Assembly: GCF_000952155.1 (NCBI RefSeq)
Contig: NZ_JYON01000014.1
Location: 62,001 to 126,000, forward strand
From: Aliterella atlantica CENA595
GTDB taxonomy: Bacteria > Cyanobacteriota > Cyanobacteriia > Cyanobacteriales > Chroococcidiopsidaceae
DNA: 64,000 nucleotides
Direction of reading: 5' to 3'
Made by a program: the position numbers and the translations under genes. The notes below the pieces were generated by a model, which ran no database searches, had not been told where the DNA came from, and saw only the letters and a list, made by a program, of their open reading frames with translations. Position 1 is the stretch's first letter; each line of letters begins with the position of its first letter. This document shows positions 48,492 through 57,611 of the stretch, one piece after another.

Positions 48492-49538
48492 TTATTTAGA
48501 CAACAGCGATCGCCACCAATCAGCATGATGCAGATACCATGCAACTGTAAGCCGCAAACCCTCTTCTAGAGAAGTTATAGGAGTCCAGCCTAGATGGTTG
48601 TAAATTTTCTTAGTATTAATTGCGTATCGGCGATCGTGTCCCAATCTATCTTTAACAAAGGTAATTAAATTGTGGCTGGGACTAACTGGCAAATTTGGGG
48701 CTAATTCATCCATTAAGTTGCACAAAATGTTAACTAAGTCAAGGTTTCTAACTTGATTATTACCGCCAATATTATAAGTTTCACCTATTTTTCCACGATT
48801 AATTACTGCATCTAAAGCAGTGCAATGATCCTCTACATAAAGCCAATCGCGAATATTTTGCCCATCACCGTAAATAGGTAGATTTTTCCCTAATAAAATA
48901 TTGATACAGATTAAAGGAATTAGTTTTTCTGGAAATTGAAATGCTCCGTAATTATTAGAACAATTAGTCACAATTACTGGTAAATTATAAGTGCGATAAT
49001 AAGATTTAACTAAATGATCGCTGCCAGCTTTAGAAGCAGAATAAGGACTACTAGGATTATAGGCTGTAGTTTCAGTAAAAGCGGGTTCGCTCTGGTTAAG
49101 GCTGCCATATACTTCATCAGTAGAAATGTGCAAGAATAAAGCTCTATTTGTAACTTTTACATTCTCTAAGTATTGACGAAAAGCCTCTAATAAAGTAAAA
49201 GTTCCAACTAAATTTGTTTGGATAAAAGTGTTCGGTTCTACGATTGAGCGATCGACATGAGACTCGGCGGCAAAATGAGCAATTGTGTCGATATTTTCAG
49301 TGACAAGTAAGTTATCTATGAGTGCGCGATCGCATATATTTCCGCGTACAAAGCGAAAATTATTTTTTCCTTCTAACCCTGCCAAATTCTGCAAATTTCC
49401 AGCATAAGTTAAGGCATCTAGAACTACTATGCGATCGCACTGATAGCGATCGCACCAATAACGCACAAAATTCGCGCCAATAAATCCCGCACCGCCAGTT
49501 ACCAATAACCGACGGGGACTTGAGAGCAAGTTTGTCAC
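48492..49538 (-). CDS. rfbB: dTDP-glucose 4,6-dehydratase
   Basis: Protein of 348 aa, short-chain dehydrogenase type. The NAD-binding TGGAGFIGANFVRY is at the start, the catalytic YSASKAGSDHLV (Tyr, Lys) in the middle, and HISTDEVYGS upstream of it; these three together mark RfbB. It makes dTDP-4-keto-6-deoxyglucose, a precursor of dTDP-rhamnose for surface polysaccharides. The other rhamnose genes are not in the window. It follows the TonB-like gene by 27 bases. Confidence 0.93.
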   Translation of the reverse strand: MTNLLSSPRRLLVTGGAGFIGANFVRYWCDRYQCDRIVVLDALTYAGNLQNLAGLEGKNNFRFVRGNICDRALIDNLLVTENIDTIAHFAAESHVDRSIVEPNTFIQTNLVGTFTLLEAFRQYLENVKVTNRALFLHISTDEVYGSLNQSEPAFTETTAYNPSSPYSASKAGSDHLVKSYYRTYNLPVIVTNCSNNYGAFQFPEKLIPLICINILLGKNLPIYGDGQNIRDWLYVEDHCTALDAVINRGKIGETYNIGGNNQVRNLDLVNILCNLMDELAPNLPVSPSHNLITFVKDRLGHDRRYAINTKKIYNHLGWTPITSLEEGLRLTVAWYLHHADWWRSLLSK

Positions 49539-49565
49539 CTCCTCCTCCTAAATACTATTAATAAG

Positions 49566-51347
49566 TTAATCTGCAGTTGGTTCAGAATTGCTTGGCGGTG
49601 TTTGAGGTGTTTCTGTACCTTGAGGTGAAGGTGTTAGCTGACGAATAGGGGTATCTGGTGTTTGGATAGGTTGAGGTGTATTCCTTTGTACAGGCGATGG
49701 TAGAGGAATACTTGTAGGTGCTGTTAAAGGCGTGCGCTGGCGAGTATTTGTATTTCTCTCTATTGGTGTGGGCTGCGGTGTAGGCACAATGATTCTGCGT
49801 TGTCGAGGTGTTAGCGTTGGTTGCGGCGTATTTTGTATAGGTGTTACTCGCGTTTTTGGCGGTGTAGTTCTACGTATAGGTATTGTTGGCTTTGGTTGTG
49901 GAATATTTATGTTGCTGGGCGTTGATGTAGGTTGCGGCGCAGTTCTGCGTGTAGGCGTTACTGGAGTTGGTTGCGGCGCAGTTCTGCGTGTAGGTTGCGT
50001 ATTGTTAGGCGTTGGTTGAGGTTGTGCTTGGGCGCAAGTTTTAGCATCGTAATCAAACTTGAGATTAAAGCTGTAATAACTAGGTTTAGCAGTTTTTCCA
50101 AATCTGACATTGCTTACATACCTTGTTGCTTGAGCAACGTCTGCTGGTCCCGTTTTACTAATTAACCTAGGATTGGAGACAATTTTACCTTCAGGGCTAA
50201 CTACAACACCGACGATCGCTACTCCACCATCTAGCTTGCGATCGCAAGTTTCCAATTGGTTCCTAATTGGTGGTTTGATTATGGCATTGGGGTATTGGGC
50301 AAGGACTCTAGCGCGTTGTGCTTCAAATCTATCTAAGTTATCTAGTGCAGTTCTTGTTGCCTCTGATGGCTGGTTAGATACATTAACATTGCGGCGCTGT
50401 TGTCTGAGTGCTTCTACCAATCCTTTTCTATCATCAAGCCGAGGATTTGCTTGTGTAGGAGGAGTATTAGAGCGATCGCTTTGTTGCCTTAGTGCTAACC
50501 TCAGTTGTTCGCTAGTCATACGACTAGATCCAGTTTGCGGCTGAGTAGTCGCACCCGATTGATTGCGCCTTCTAATTTGCTCTTGCAAAGCTAATAATTC
50601 TTTCTTACCCCGATCTGGTAGTCTATTCGCCTGAATTGATGGATTATTCTCAGCAGTCGTGCTACTTTCCGGTGTTTGCTGTGGTGTAGGTTCGGTTGCA
50701 TCAGCAGGTACAGATAGATCGGGAGTCAAACCACCTGGTAGCCCATTATTTCTAGATAAACTATTGGGTTGCCCGTTATTTATAGGCGAATTTAATGGTA
50801 CTTGAGGGGGCGAAGGCAAAGTTGTCACAGGGGAGGATTGCCCGCTAGGAGGTTCTACACTAGGGATATTTCCTTCAGGAATTGGTCTATTAGGTGGCGT
50901 ACTGGGGATATTTTCGTAAGGAATAGGAGCAAACGAGACACTATTTTGTGGTGGTGGGGGTAGGGGAACGCGATACGTTTGCGTCGGTGGCGGTGGATTT
51001 TGGGCTGGAGGAAGAGTGTAAACAGGCGCAGCACCAGGCGGCAATTGTAAAGGCGGTAATACGCTTGTCTGCAATGGCGGTGGAGGGGGTAGAGGTGGCA
51101 ACGCGCTAGGCTGATTCGCAAAATCTGGTAGCGCCGTATCCGCTGGATTAGGAGTTTGTGGCAGACGACTTTGTTCTTCAGGAGTCAATTGCACAAGCCC
51201 GACAGTTCTTTGCGTTGGAGACTTTGCTGCTTGGTTTAGTGGCAAGCCTGGTAAAACTGCCCAAAGTAATCCATGAATACCTAATGAGCCTAAGACAGCT
51301 AAACCAGTTGTAGATAGAAAATTTTTATTAGTAGAGGCGTAACGCAT
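49566..51347 (-). CDS. Proline-rich protein with internal TonB-like domain
   Basis: Protein of 593 aa. A single N-terminal membrane helix (TTGLAVLGSLGIHGLLWAVLP) is followed by a very Pro/Asn-rich region (to about 250), then a TonB C-terminal-like domain at about 355-440 with two cysteines (QLETCDRKLDGGVAIVGVV). Finally comes a long Pro/Thr/Gln tail with repeats (RRTAPQPTP, RRTTPPKT). TonB normally ends with its domain, so the tail is unusual. It is anchored in the inner membrane and likely spans the periplasm. An energy-transducing role is possible but unproven. Confidence 0.7.
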   Translation of the reverse strand: MRYASTNKNFLSTTGLAVLGSLGIHGLLWAVLPGLPLNQAAKSPTQRTVGLVQLTPEEQSRLPQTPNPADTALPDFANQPSALPPLPPPPPLQTSVLPPLQLPPGAAPVYTLPPAQNPPPPTQTYRVPLPPPPQNSVSFAPIPYENIPSTPPNRPIPEGNIPSVEPPSGQSSPVTTLPSPPQVPLNSPINNGQPNSLSRNNGLPGGLTPDLSVPADATEPTPQQTPESSTTAENNPSIQANRLPDRGKKELLALQEQIRRRNQSGATTQPQTGSSRMTSEQLRLALRQQSDRSNTPPTQANPRLDDRKGLVEALRQQRRNVNVSNQPSEATRTALDNLDRFEAQRARVLAQYPNAIIKPPIRNQLETCDRKLDGGVAIVGVVVSPEGKIVSNPRLISKTGPADVAQATRYVSNVRFGKTAKPSYYSFNLKFDYDAKTCAQAQPQPTPNNTQPTRRTAPQPTPVTPTRRTAPQPTSTPSNINIPQPKPTIPIRRTTPPKTRVTPIQNTPQPTLTPRQRRIIVPTPQPTPIERNTNTRQRTPLTAPTSIPLPSPVQRNTPQPIQTPDTPIRQLTPSPQGTETPQTPPSNSEPTAD

Positions 51348-51381
51348 AATAAATTGGATTAAACAGCAGGTTTTTTAATGT

Positions 51382-51405
51382 ATAGACGTAGCACTGCTAC
51401 ATCTA
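51382..51405. repeat. GTAGAGACGTAG palindromic repeat, copy 4 (diverged)
   Basis: ATAGACGTAGCACTGC followed by TACATCT, between the TonB-like gene and cobI. Shorter and with one mismatch in the right arm. Confidence 0.7.
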
Positions 51406-51445
51406 GGTCATCGCGCCAGTAAATTATATTTTGGTCTTATGTAAA

Positions 51446-52192
51446 TTATTCGTTTTCGATGTTAGCGCGACTGGTTTTTAGCGATCGCGCTCGTTGCACA
51501 ATAAGTAACGAAAAGTAGGGTAATTGTAACTGCGGGCGATCGCGTAAGTCATTATATACCTTCATATCTGGTAAGGTGGCTCGTTCGATGACGTAGCTAT
51601 TCTCTAATAAATTGCGATCGCATAGCACCTGCCATACTTGTTCGTACACGGAACTTACTTTCATTAGCACTACTACATCCGCCCAATCTAATACAGCTTC
51701 TAATTCGCCCATTTGATAAATTGCTGGCAAAACTACTAATTTTTCGCTGCGAATTGTCAAAGGTAAGCCCAATACTGATGCTGCTGCCATTGGCGAACAA
51801 ACTCCAGGAATTGCTTTGACTACAGATTTAGGATGCATTTGCTGCAATGTTTGTGCCAGATAGCTAAAAGTGCTGTAAAAACTTACATCGCCTTCGCAGA
51901 CAAAAGCCACATCTTCACCTTGTGCTAAGTAATGCCAAACTTGCTGTGCTGCTAGCTGCCATGCTGCTTCTAGCACCGCCATATCTCGGACATAAGGAAA
52001 TTCTAATGCTAGCTGTAGTTGCTCGGAACTAAGCCAAGGAGAGACAATTTGTTGAGCGATACCTGGTTTGCCTTGTAAGCCAGTCGGAAAGGCAACTATT
52101 CTAGCTGTTTGCAGCGCTTTTAGTCCTTTAACTGTAATCAATTCTGGATCGCCAGGACCAACACTAATCCCGTACAAAGTACCAATTTCCAC
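51446..52192 (-). CDS. cobI: Precorrin-2 C20-methyltransferase
   Basis: Protein of 248 aa. SAM-dependent methylation of precorrin-2 at C20, an early step of cobalamin ring contraction. The tetrapyrrole methylase motif is GISVGPGDPELITVKG. The segments VAFVCEGDVSFYSTFSYL and AIPGVCSPMAAASVLGLP are also characteristic. Same pathway as cobS, the cobT-like gene and the CobO-like gene. The start ATG is unambiguous. It is separated from the TonB-like gene by a palindromic repeat. Confidence 0.92.
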   Translation of the reverse strand: MEIGTLYGISVGPGDPELITVKGLKALQTARIVAFPTGLQGKPGIAQQIVSPWLSSEQLQLALEFPYVRDMAVLEAAWQLAAQQVWHYLAQGEDVAFVCEGDVSFYSTFSYLAQTLQQMHPKSVVKAIPGVCSPMAAASVLGLPLTIRSEKLVVLPAIYQMGELEAVLDWADVVVLMKVSSVYEQVWQVLCDRNLLENSYVIERATLPDMKVYNDLRDRPQLQLPYFSLLIVQRARSLKTSRANIENE

Positions 52193-52293
52193 AACTTAAC
52201 TAAAACCAAAACTCCAAAATATCATCAACTTGCCATACTATCTCTAAGCTTTGTCTTGGCATATTCTTAACTCAAGACTCAAAACTATTCCCA

Positions 52294-52989
52294 ATGTTAC
52301 CTACAGTTATTTTGCCAGGATATTTAGAAGGTGCGATCGCCTACTTACCGCTTCAACAATCTTTACAAAATTTAGGTTTTCCTACTTTTACAGTACCGTT
52401 GCGCCGCCGCGATTGGTTGCCGACTTTGGGAGGAAGACCTGTTACGCCAATTTTGCAGCAATTAGACCAAACTGTAAAACTTGCCTTAGCACAATCGTCA
52501 ACTGGGCAGATTAATCTGATCGGTCATTCAGCAGGTGGCTGGATATCGCGCATTTATCTAGGAGAAAAGCCTTATTTGGGGTGCAACGAGCTAAATTTAA
52601 TTGCTCCTGGCAACGCTCATCATCATATTGCGACTTTACTTACTCTAGGTACGCCGCACATTAGTCAAGAACGTTGGACGCGGTGGAATTTGGACTTTGT
52701 AAATGACAACTATCCAGGGGCTTTTTATGCTGGCGTTCGCTACGTTTGCGTTGCCGGAAAAACCATTTTTGGCGATCGCCGCCCAGGTAAATGGCTAGCC
52801 TACAGCAGCTATCAGCAAACTTGTGGTGTTGGCAATACTTGGGGAGATGGCATTACCCCAATTGTTGCGGCTCATTTGCAGGGAGCAGAAAATTTAGTTA
52901 TGGAAAATGTCTATCATTCGCCGCGATCGCCTAAAACTTGGTACGGTTCCCCAGAAATTTTACCTACTTGGGTGTCTTATCTAACTTAA
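52294..52989 (+). CDS. Alpha/beta-hydrolase, lipase-like
   Basis: Protein of 231 aa. It starts MLPTVILPGYLEGAIAYLP, an oxyanion-type segment. The nucleophile elbow is GHSAGGWISR. Downstream segments are LLTLGTPHISQERWT (Asp/His region) and ENVYHSPRSP, the likely catalytic His. This fits small cyanobacterial lipase or esterase-like proteins related to PGAP1-type enzymes. It has no signal peptide, so it is likely cytoplasmic. It is divergent from cobI across about 100 bases. Confidence 0.8.
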   Translation: MLPTVILPGYLEGAIAYLPLQQSLQNLGFPTFTVPLRRRDWLPTLGGRPVTPILQQLDQTVKLALAQSSTGQINLIGHSAGGWISRIYLGEKPYLGCNELNLIAPGNAHHHIATLLTLGTPHISQERWTRWNLDFVNDNYPGAFYAGVRYVCVAGKTIFGDRRPGKWLAYSSYQQTCGVGNTWGDGITPIVAAHLQGAENLVMENVYHSPRSPKTWYGSPEILPTWVSYLT

Positions 52990-53091
52990 TACTGATTTAT
53001 ATTTTGGTTGCACGAGTTTATATGCACGTATTGAATACCTAAGTTAAGATCGTAATAAAAATACACATTTAGCGAGATCGCACCCAAATAT

Positions 53092-53733
53092 ATGAGTATC
53101 TCAGCTTACGACTTTATTTTGCGGCGCATGGCAACCATATTATCGGTTGCTATAGTAACCTTGAGCGCGATCGCGGCGATTACAGGTATTTTGCTATCTT
53201 TTTACTACGAACCCTCAGCAGGCGGTGCTTATCAGTCGCTCAAGTGGATAGACAGTGAAGTTACCAACGGCGCGTTAATTCACTCAATTCACGACCTAGC
53301 GGGAACCTTGCTAATCGGTACAGCATTAATCCAAATGGTAGTAATGTTTCTAGGCAGACAATTTCGTTCTAGCTGGCTGACAGGTTGGATTAGCGGAATT
53401 TTGTTGATATTGACTTCAATTGGTCTTGCTTGGACGGCTATTATTTTAGATTGGAGTCAAGAAGGCTATTGGCGCTTCCGCATTGAATTAAGCACGATTG
53501 AGGCAATTCCCCTGATTGGTCACACCTTACGGGATATATTAGTCGGCGGTGGCGCGGTAAATACAACTACAGTAGAACACCTCTATACAATTCATAGCTA
53601 CTTACTATCTGCTGGGGCGATAGTGCTAGCAGTTATTCATCTCTGGGGTATATTGCGCCAAGAAAAAGAAATAAAGGGAGAAGTTGCATCTATCCCAGAA
53701 TTATCGGTGCAAAACAAAGCTGAAATGACTTAG
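53092..53733 (+). CDS. Divergent cytochrome b6-like membrane protein
   Basis: Protein of 213 aa with four membrane helices arranged like cytochrome b6. Conserved regions are ITGILLSFYYEPS, IHSIHDLAGTLL, DWSQEGYWRFRIELSTIEAIPLIG and YTIHSYLLSAGAIVLAVIHLWG. Compared with PetB, His67 fits His86 and His168/His183 fit His187/His202, but the position of His100 is Gln81 and the haem-cn cysteine is Ser. One haem may therefore be altered or absent. It is not in a petB operon, so it is a paralogue of unknown redox role. The stop overlaps the devA-like gene end by four bases on the opposite strand. Confidence 0.8.
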   Translation: MSISAYDFILRRMATILSVAIVTLSAIAAITGILLSFYYEPSAGGAYQSLKWIDSEVTNGALIHSIHDLAGTLLIGTALIQMVVMFLGRQFRSSWLTGWISGILLILTSIGLAWTAIILDWSQEGYWRFRIELSTIEAIPLIGHTLRDILVGGGAVNTTTVEHLYTIHSYLLSAGAIVLAVIHLWGILRQEKEIKGEVASIPELSVQNKAEMT

Positions 53734-54437
53734 ATATAGGCAGCGGGCGACAAAGCGGCTGGATTATCGATTAACCGACCATCTTCCATATCGACAATGC
53801 GATCGGCAATATCTAAGATGCGATTATCGTGAGTGACAAGTAAGATCGTGCAACCTTGTTCTCTAGCTAGATTTTGCATTAAATTAACAACGTCGCGCCC
53901 AGATTTGCTATCTAAAGCAGCAGTAGGCTCATCTGCTAAAACAAGCTGGGGATGACTGACTAAAGCTCTTGCGATCGCCACACGCTGTTTTTGTCCGCCC
54001 GATAGTTCGTCAGGGTAATAATTAACTTGTTCTTCCAATCCTACCTCTTTGAGCATTTCGGCAGAGCGAACTTGCATCTGGCTAGTTGAAATATTCTGGT
54101 GCAGTTCTAAGCCCATCTTGACATTTTGCAGGGCAGTTAGGCTGCTGTGCAAATTATGAGCCTGAAAGATATATCCATGATGGCGACGCGCTTGGGTGAG
54201 TTGCCTTGCCGTTGCGTCTACAAGTTCTTGTCCTAATACTTGCAAGCTACCCGATTGAGCCGAGCGCAAGCCACCGATTAAGGTGAGCAAAGTTGTCTTC
54301 CCAGAACCAGAAGGTCCTGTCATAATTATAATCTCGCCAGTATTAATTTCGAGATTGATATTATAGAGAACTTGTTTTCGCAATTGACCTTGACCAAAGA
54401 AATAGTCGAGGTTGCGTATGATAATAGCAGGAGACAT
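53730..54437 (-). CDS. devA: DevA-type ABC transporter ATPase
   Basis: Protein of 235 aa. Walker A is GPSGSGKTTLLTLIGG, the signature LSGGQKQRVAIARAL, Walker B LVLADEPTAALD, and switch His VTHDNRILD. MacB/LolD-like family, assigned by its neighbours to DevBCA-type exporters that move glycolipids or other lipophilic compounds through a TolC-like channel. Last gene of the devB-devC-devA order on the minus strand, nine bases after devC. Confidence 0.9.
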   Translation of the reverse strand: MSPAIIIRNLDYFFGQGQLRKQVLYNINLEINTGEIIIMTGPSGSGKTTLLTLIGGLRSAQSGSLQVLGQELVDATARQLTQARRHHGYIFQAHNLHSSLTALQNVKMGLELHQNISTSQMQVRSAEMLKEVGLEEQVNYYPDELSGGQKQRVAIARALVSHPQLVLADEPTAALDSKSGRDVVNLMQNLAREQGCTILLVTHDNRILDIADRIVDMEDGRLIDNPAALSPAAYI

Positions 54438-54446
54438 AACAAAAAC

Positions 54447-55613
54447 CTAAAACATATCAGCAGGGTCGGCTGCTTGGAGTTTGCGGGTAGCGATCGCGCC
54501 CGACATTCCACACATAATTAAAGTCAGCATCAGCACAATAATTGCCCGTAAAGCTGTCATATAAAGCGGTAAAGCCGTTGCTTTAGCTGCTAAAGCATAA
54601 AGTCCTACAGGCAAGATCGCACCAGGAATAAAGCCCAAAATCGCCAGAATAATTGCTTCTTCAAACACTACACTTAGCAAATAGGCATTGTTATAGCCCA
54701 TCGCTTTGAAGGTGGCGTATTCTTTGAGATGAGCGTTGACATCTGTTGACAGCACTTGATAAACAATTACTACACCAACAACAAAAGCCATTGCTGTTCC
54801 TAACCCAAATATAAAGCCAATTGGGCTTTCACTTTTCCAATAATTTTCTTCAAATTCAATAAATTCTGCGTGTGTCATTACTCGCACATCGTTGGGTAAA
54901 TGCGATCGCATTGCCTTGACTACTTGCTCATCGTCAGCGCCAGGAGTCAAATACACTAATCCCAAACTAATACTTGCCGCTTCTCGTCTGGGAAACATCA
55001 ATAAAAAGTTCTGGTCGCTTGTTATCAAAGTACCATCTGCGCCAAAAGAAGCGCCCAAGGTAAATAAACCCGCCACTGCGATCGTGCGCCGTTCAACTTC
55101 AGTTGTTACAGTTCGATCCTGCGTAACAGCCGAAATTGTTGCTTGATAATCGCCGCGACTTGCGCGATCGAAGATTACTGTATCGGGCAGCTTTAGTTTG
55201 TTCAATTGCCGATCTACTTCAGGCAAGTTCAACGCAGAGCGATCGGGATTAAAGCCTATTAATTGCACTGTGCTTTGTCGCCGCGTTATTGGGTTCTTCC
55301 ACACAATTGTATTGGCGTAAAATGGCTCTGCATCTTTCACCCCAGCAATATCCATTGCCTGATACAGCCGCCGCCGCGAAAATGTATACAAGTTCTGCAT
55401 ATTCCGCGCTTGCGGACTGAGCAATACTATGTCAGTTTGTAGGGAACGATTGAGCCGAGTGTTGCTATCGTACAAGGCATTTTGAAAACCCAGCTGCATA
55501 AACATCAAAATGTCTGCAAAGGCAATGCCAGAAAGTGCTACCAATAACCGCCCTCTCTCATGACTTAGTTGCAGCCATCCCAAAGGTGTGCGACGTTTTA
55601 TCCATTGCATCAT
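54447..55613 (-). CDS. devC: DevC-type ABC permease
   Basis: Protein of 388 aa with the MacB/FtsX-type topology: one N-terminal helix (LLVALSGIAFADILMFMQLG), a large periplasmic domain and three C-terminal helices (AFVVGVVIVYQVLS, VVFEEAIILAILGFIPGAIL and AIIVLMLTLIMCGMS). Start Met overlaps the devB stop. Works with DevA and DevB as an exporter; the cargo is unknown. Heterocyst genes are not seen nearby, so a role in general lipid or stress export is more likely. Confidence 0.9.
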   Translation of the reverse strand: MMQWIKRRTPLGWLQLSHERGRLLVALSGIAFADILMFMQLGFQNALYDSNTRLNRSLQTDIVLLSPQARNMQNLYTFSRRRLYQAMDIAGVKDAEPFYANTIVWKNPITRRQSTVQLIGFNPDRSALNLPEVDRQLNKLKLPDTVIFDRASRGDYQATISAVTQDRTVTTEVERRTIAVAGLFTLGASFGADGTLITSDQNFLLMFPRREAASISLGLVYLTPGADDEQVVKAMRSHLPNDVRVMTHAEFIEFEENYWKSESPIGFIFGLGTAMAFVVGVVIVYQVLSTDVNAHLKEYATFKAMGYNNAYLLSVVFEEAIILAILGFIPGAILPVGLYALAAKATALPLYMTALRAIIVLMLTLIMCGMSGAIATRKLQAADPADMF

Positions 55614-56797
55614 GGCTCAATTACTACCTTTACTTGCAAGTTGGTAAACTTTGCTGCTTTTTGACTTGAAGCTGCATCTAAGGCTACATAAACTTCAACT
55701 ACTCTGGCATCAATATTGGTGCTAGGGTCAGTGTTGATAATTTCCTGTCGTCGTACTTGAGAACCAATTTTGGTAACAGTTCCAGATAATTCACCTGGTA
55801 AGGAATCGCTGGAAACTCTTACTTTTTGCCCTATATGGACTCTATTTACATCGCTTTGATAAACTTCGGCGATCGCTTCCATTTGCCCTGTTTGCCCTAT
55901 TTCTACGATGCCATCGTTGGAAATAACTTCGCCCGAACGGGTGTGAATATACAACACCTCTCCATCAACAGGCGATCGCACGTAAGCTTGTGCTAGCTCT
56001 GCTTTTGCCCGATTTCTTGCCGCGATCGCTTTCTCAACTTCGGCGCGATCGTAAGCTACATCCACCGGACGCACTTCAGCAATTTTATTTAAGGTTGCCT
56101 GCGCTGCATTAAGCTCAGAAGGGAGAGTTGATTTCGTGCGCTGAAGTTCTGCTTGGGCTGCTTGCAGGCGCTCTTGTGCTGTCTCTAAATTTAAACGCTT
56201 TGAGTCTCGTTCTGATGCTGAAATTGCTCCATTTTCATAGAGCGATTGGTATCTTTGATTTTCTGTTTGGGCATTGCGCGTTTGGGCGGTTAATCGAGCA
56301 ATATTTGCTATTTGCGAACTTATATCTCCCTGTCTTTGGGCTGCTAAACGCTCAATTTCTGCCTGTTGTGCCGCGATTTCGCCTTTTTTTGCCCCTGTTT
56401 GAGTAACGGCGAGTTTTGCCTGGGCTACAGCTACATCTTTTTGCGCTTCATCTAATGCTGCTTGGAGGCGATCGCGGTTGTCTAAAATGGCGATCGCACT
56501 TCCCTTTTTGACGCGACTTCCTTCTTGTACCAATATGCGATCGACTCTATTGCCACTATTAGTAGTTGGTGCAGAAAGTTTGATTACTTCTCCTTTTGGC
56601 TGCAATCTTCCTAAGGCTGTAACAGTTCTAATCGCTGCCTCGCTGGCAACTTCCGGTTGCGGTGGTGAAGTTGATTGGAAGCGCCAGAACAGTCCTGACG
56701 CTACGCTGCCTATACAAAGTGAAGCTATGGCGATCGCCATCCACCGAGACTTGCGAACTTTTCCAGCTACACTTTCTTGCACGTTTACATTTTGCAT
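55610..56797 (-). CDS. devB: DevB-type membrane fusion protein
   Basis: Protein of 395 aa, an HlyD/AcrA-family periplasmic adaptor. N-terminal anchor helix (WMAIAIASLCIGSVASGLFW), two biotinyl-lipoyl-like halves (KLSAPTTNSG, AYVRSPVDGEVLYIHTRSGE), and a long helical hairpin rich in Gln/Arg/Ala (about 115-230, with LDEAQKDVAVAQAKLAV). Links the DevCA pump to an outer-membrane channel. First gene of the operon and divergent from tetR, with candidate operators between them. Confidence 0.92.
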   Translation of the reverse strand: MQNVNVQESVAGKVRKSRWMAIAIASLCIGSVASGLFWRFQSTSPPQPEVASEAAIRTVTALGRLQPKGEVIKLSAPTTNSGNRVDRILVQEGSRVKKGSAIAILDNRDRLQAALDEAQKDVAVAQAKLAVTQTGAKKGEIAAQQAEIERLAAQRQGDISSQIANIARLTAQTRNAQTENQRYQSLYENGAISASERDSKRLNLETAQERLQAAQAELQRTKSTLPSELNAAQATLNKIAEVRPVDVAYDRAEVEKAIAARNRAKAELAQAYVRSPVDGEVLYIHTRSGEVISNDGIVEIGQTGQMEAIAEVYQSDVNRVHIGQKVRVSSDSLPGELSGTVTKIGSQVRRQEIINTDPSTNIDARVVEVYVALDAASSQKAAKFTNLQVKVVIEP

Positions 56798-56833
56798 TGC
56801 CAGTGCCTCCTCTCACTGAAATTAGTAATTAAA

Positions 56834-56880
56834 CTATACTGTTCAGTCTATGCAAACACTAAACTAAACCGCTTAGTATA
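56834..56880. promoter_or_regulatory. Candidate TetR operators between devB and tetR
   Basis: Two small palindromes: ACTGTTCAGT (56838-56847) and ACTAAACCGCTTAGT (56863-56877). They are framed by ACTATACT and AGTATAGT, which are also mutual inverse complements. Position between divergent genes and size fit a TetR-family binding region. Confidence 0.55.
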
Positions 56881-56930
56881 GTAACGTCAAGTTAAAATTT
56901 CTAAATTAGTCCGAAGGGAAAGATTAGAGA

Positions 56931-57560
56931 ATGGGAGATACAAACTCCACATCCACAGAGCGCCAATTATCTTCAGAGAAAGCCGAAGCAATTTTAGCTG
57001 GGGGGATGCAGGAATTTTTGACTCACGGTTTTGCAGCAACGAGTATGGATAGAGTAGCAAAGTCAGCAGGAGTATCGAAAGCAACGGTTTACAGTCACTT
57101 TCAGGATAAAGAAGGCTTGTTTAACGCTTTAATTAGGCGCCTAGTAGAGGAACAATTTAGTTTAATTTTTGCCTCTAGTGACAAGGAAATACAGCAAGCA
57201 GATCCAGCGATCGTTCTGAGCGCCTTAGCAAATCGAGTATTAGAGGTAGGAACGAAAGATCCGCAATTTATCAATTTCATGCGCGTGATTCTGGGCGAGT
57301 CAGGGCGATTTCCTAAGCTAGCGCGTGCTTTTGTACGCAATATAGAGAAAACTGCCTTTAATACGCTATGTCAATACCTTAGCTCTTGCCTTAATTTATC
57401 CGATCCTGAAGCAACGGCAAGAATTTTTGTAGGAACTCTTGTGCATTATCTAATTGTGCAAGAGATGCTACATGGTAAAGATATTTTGCCAATGGAACGC
57501 GATCGCTTAGTAGAAAACTTAGTAACTTTGATCGTTGGAAATTCAGCAAAAAAGATTTAA
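56931..57560 (+). CDS. TetR/AcrR family repressor
   Basis: Protein of 209 aa with an N-terminal helix-turn-helix (AATSMDRVAKSAGVSKATVYSHFQDKEGLFNALI, of which AGVSKATVYSHFQDKEGL is diagnostic). The C-terminal ligand-binding half has a TetR_C-type pattern (FMRVILGESGRFPKLARAF). It is divergently transcribed from devBCA, so it most likely controls that exporter and itself. The inducing ligand is unknown. Confidence 0.9.
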   Translation: MGDTNSTSTERQLSSEKAEAILAGGMQEFLTHGFAATSMDRVAKSAGVSKATVYSHFQDKEGLFNALIRRLVEEQFSLIFASSDKEIQQADPAIVLSALANRVLEVGTKDPQFINFMRVILGESGRFPKLARAFVRNIEKTAFNTLCQYLSSCLNLSDPEATARIFVGTLVHYLIVQEMLHGKDILPMERDRLVENLVTLIVGNSAKKI

Positions 57561-57611
57561 AGAGATAGCGATTCTTATTTCTACTGAGTATAAATTACTA
57601 AAATTTGAGGA

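Noticed and set aside
49732-50165. Gly/Cys/Val-rich plus-strand frames
   Set aside because: They are mirror frames of the Pro/Thr-rich tail of the TonB-like gene; low complexity gives long open antisense frames.
53730-56797. Heterocyst-specific role for devBCA
   Set aside because: No heterocyst or glycolipid synthesis genes are near, and DevBCA homologues are common in non-heterocystous cyanobacteria.
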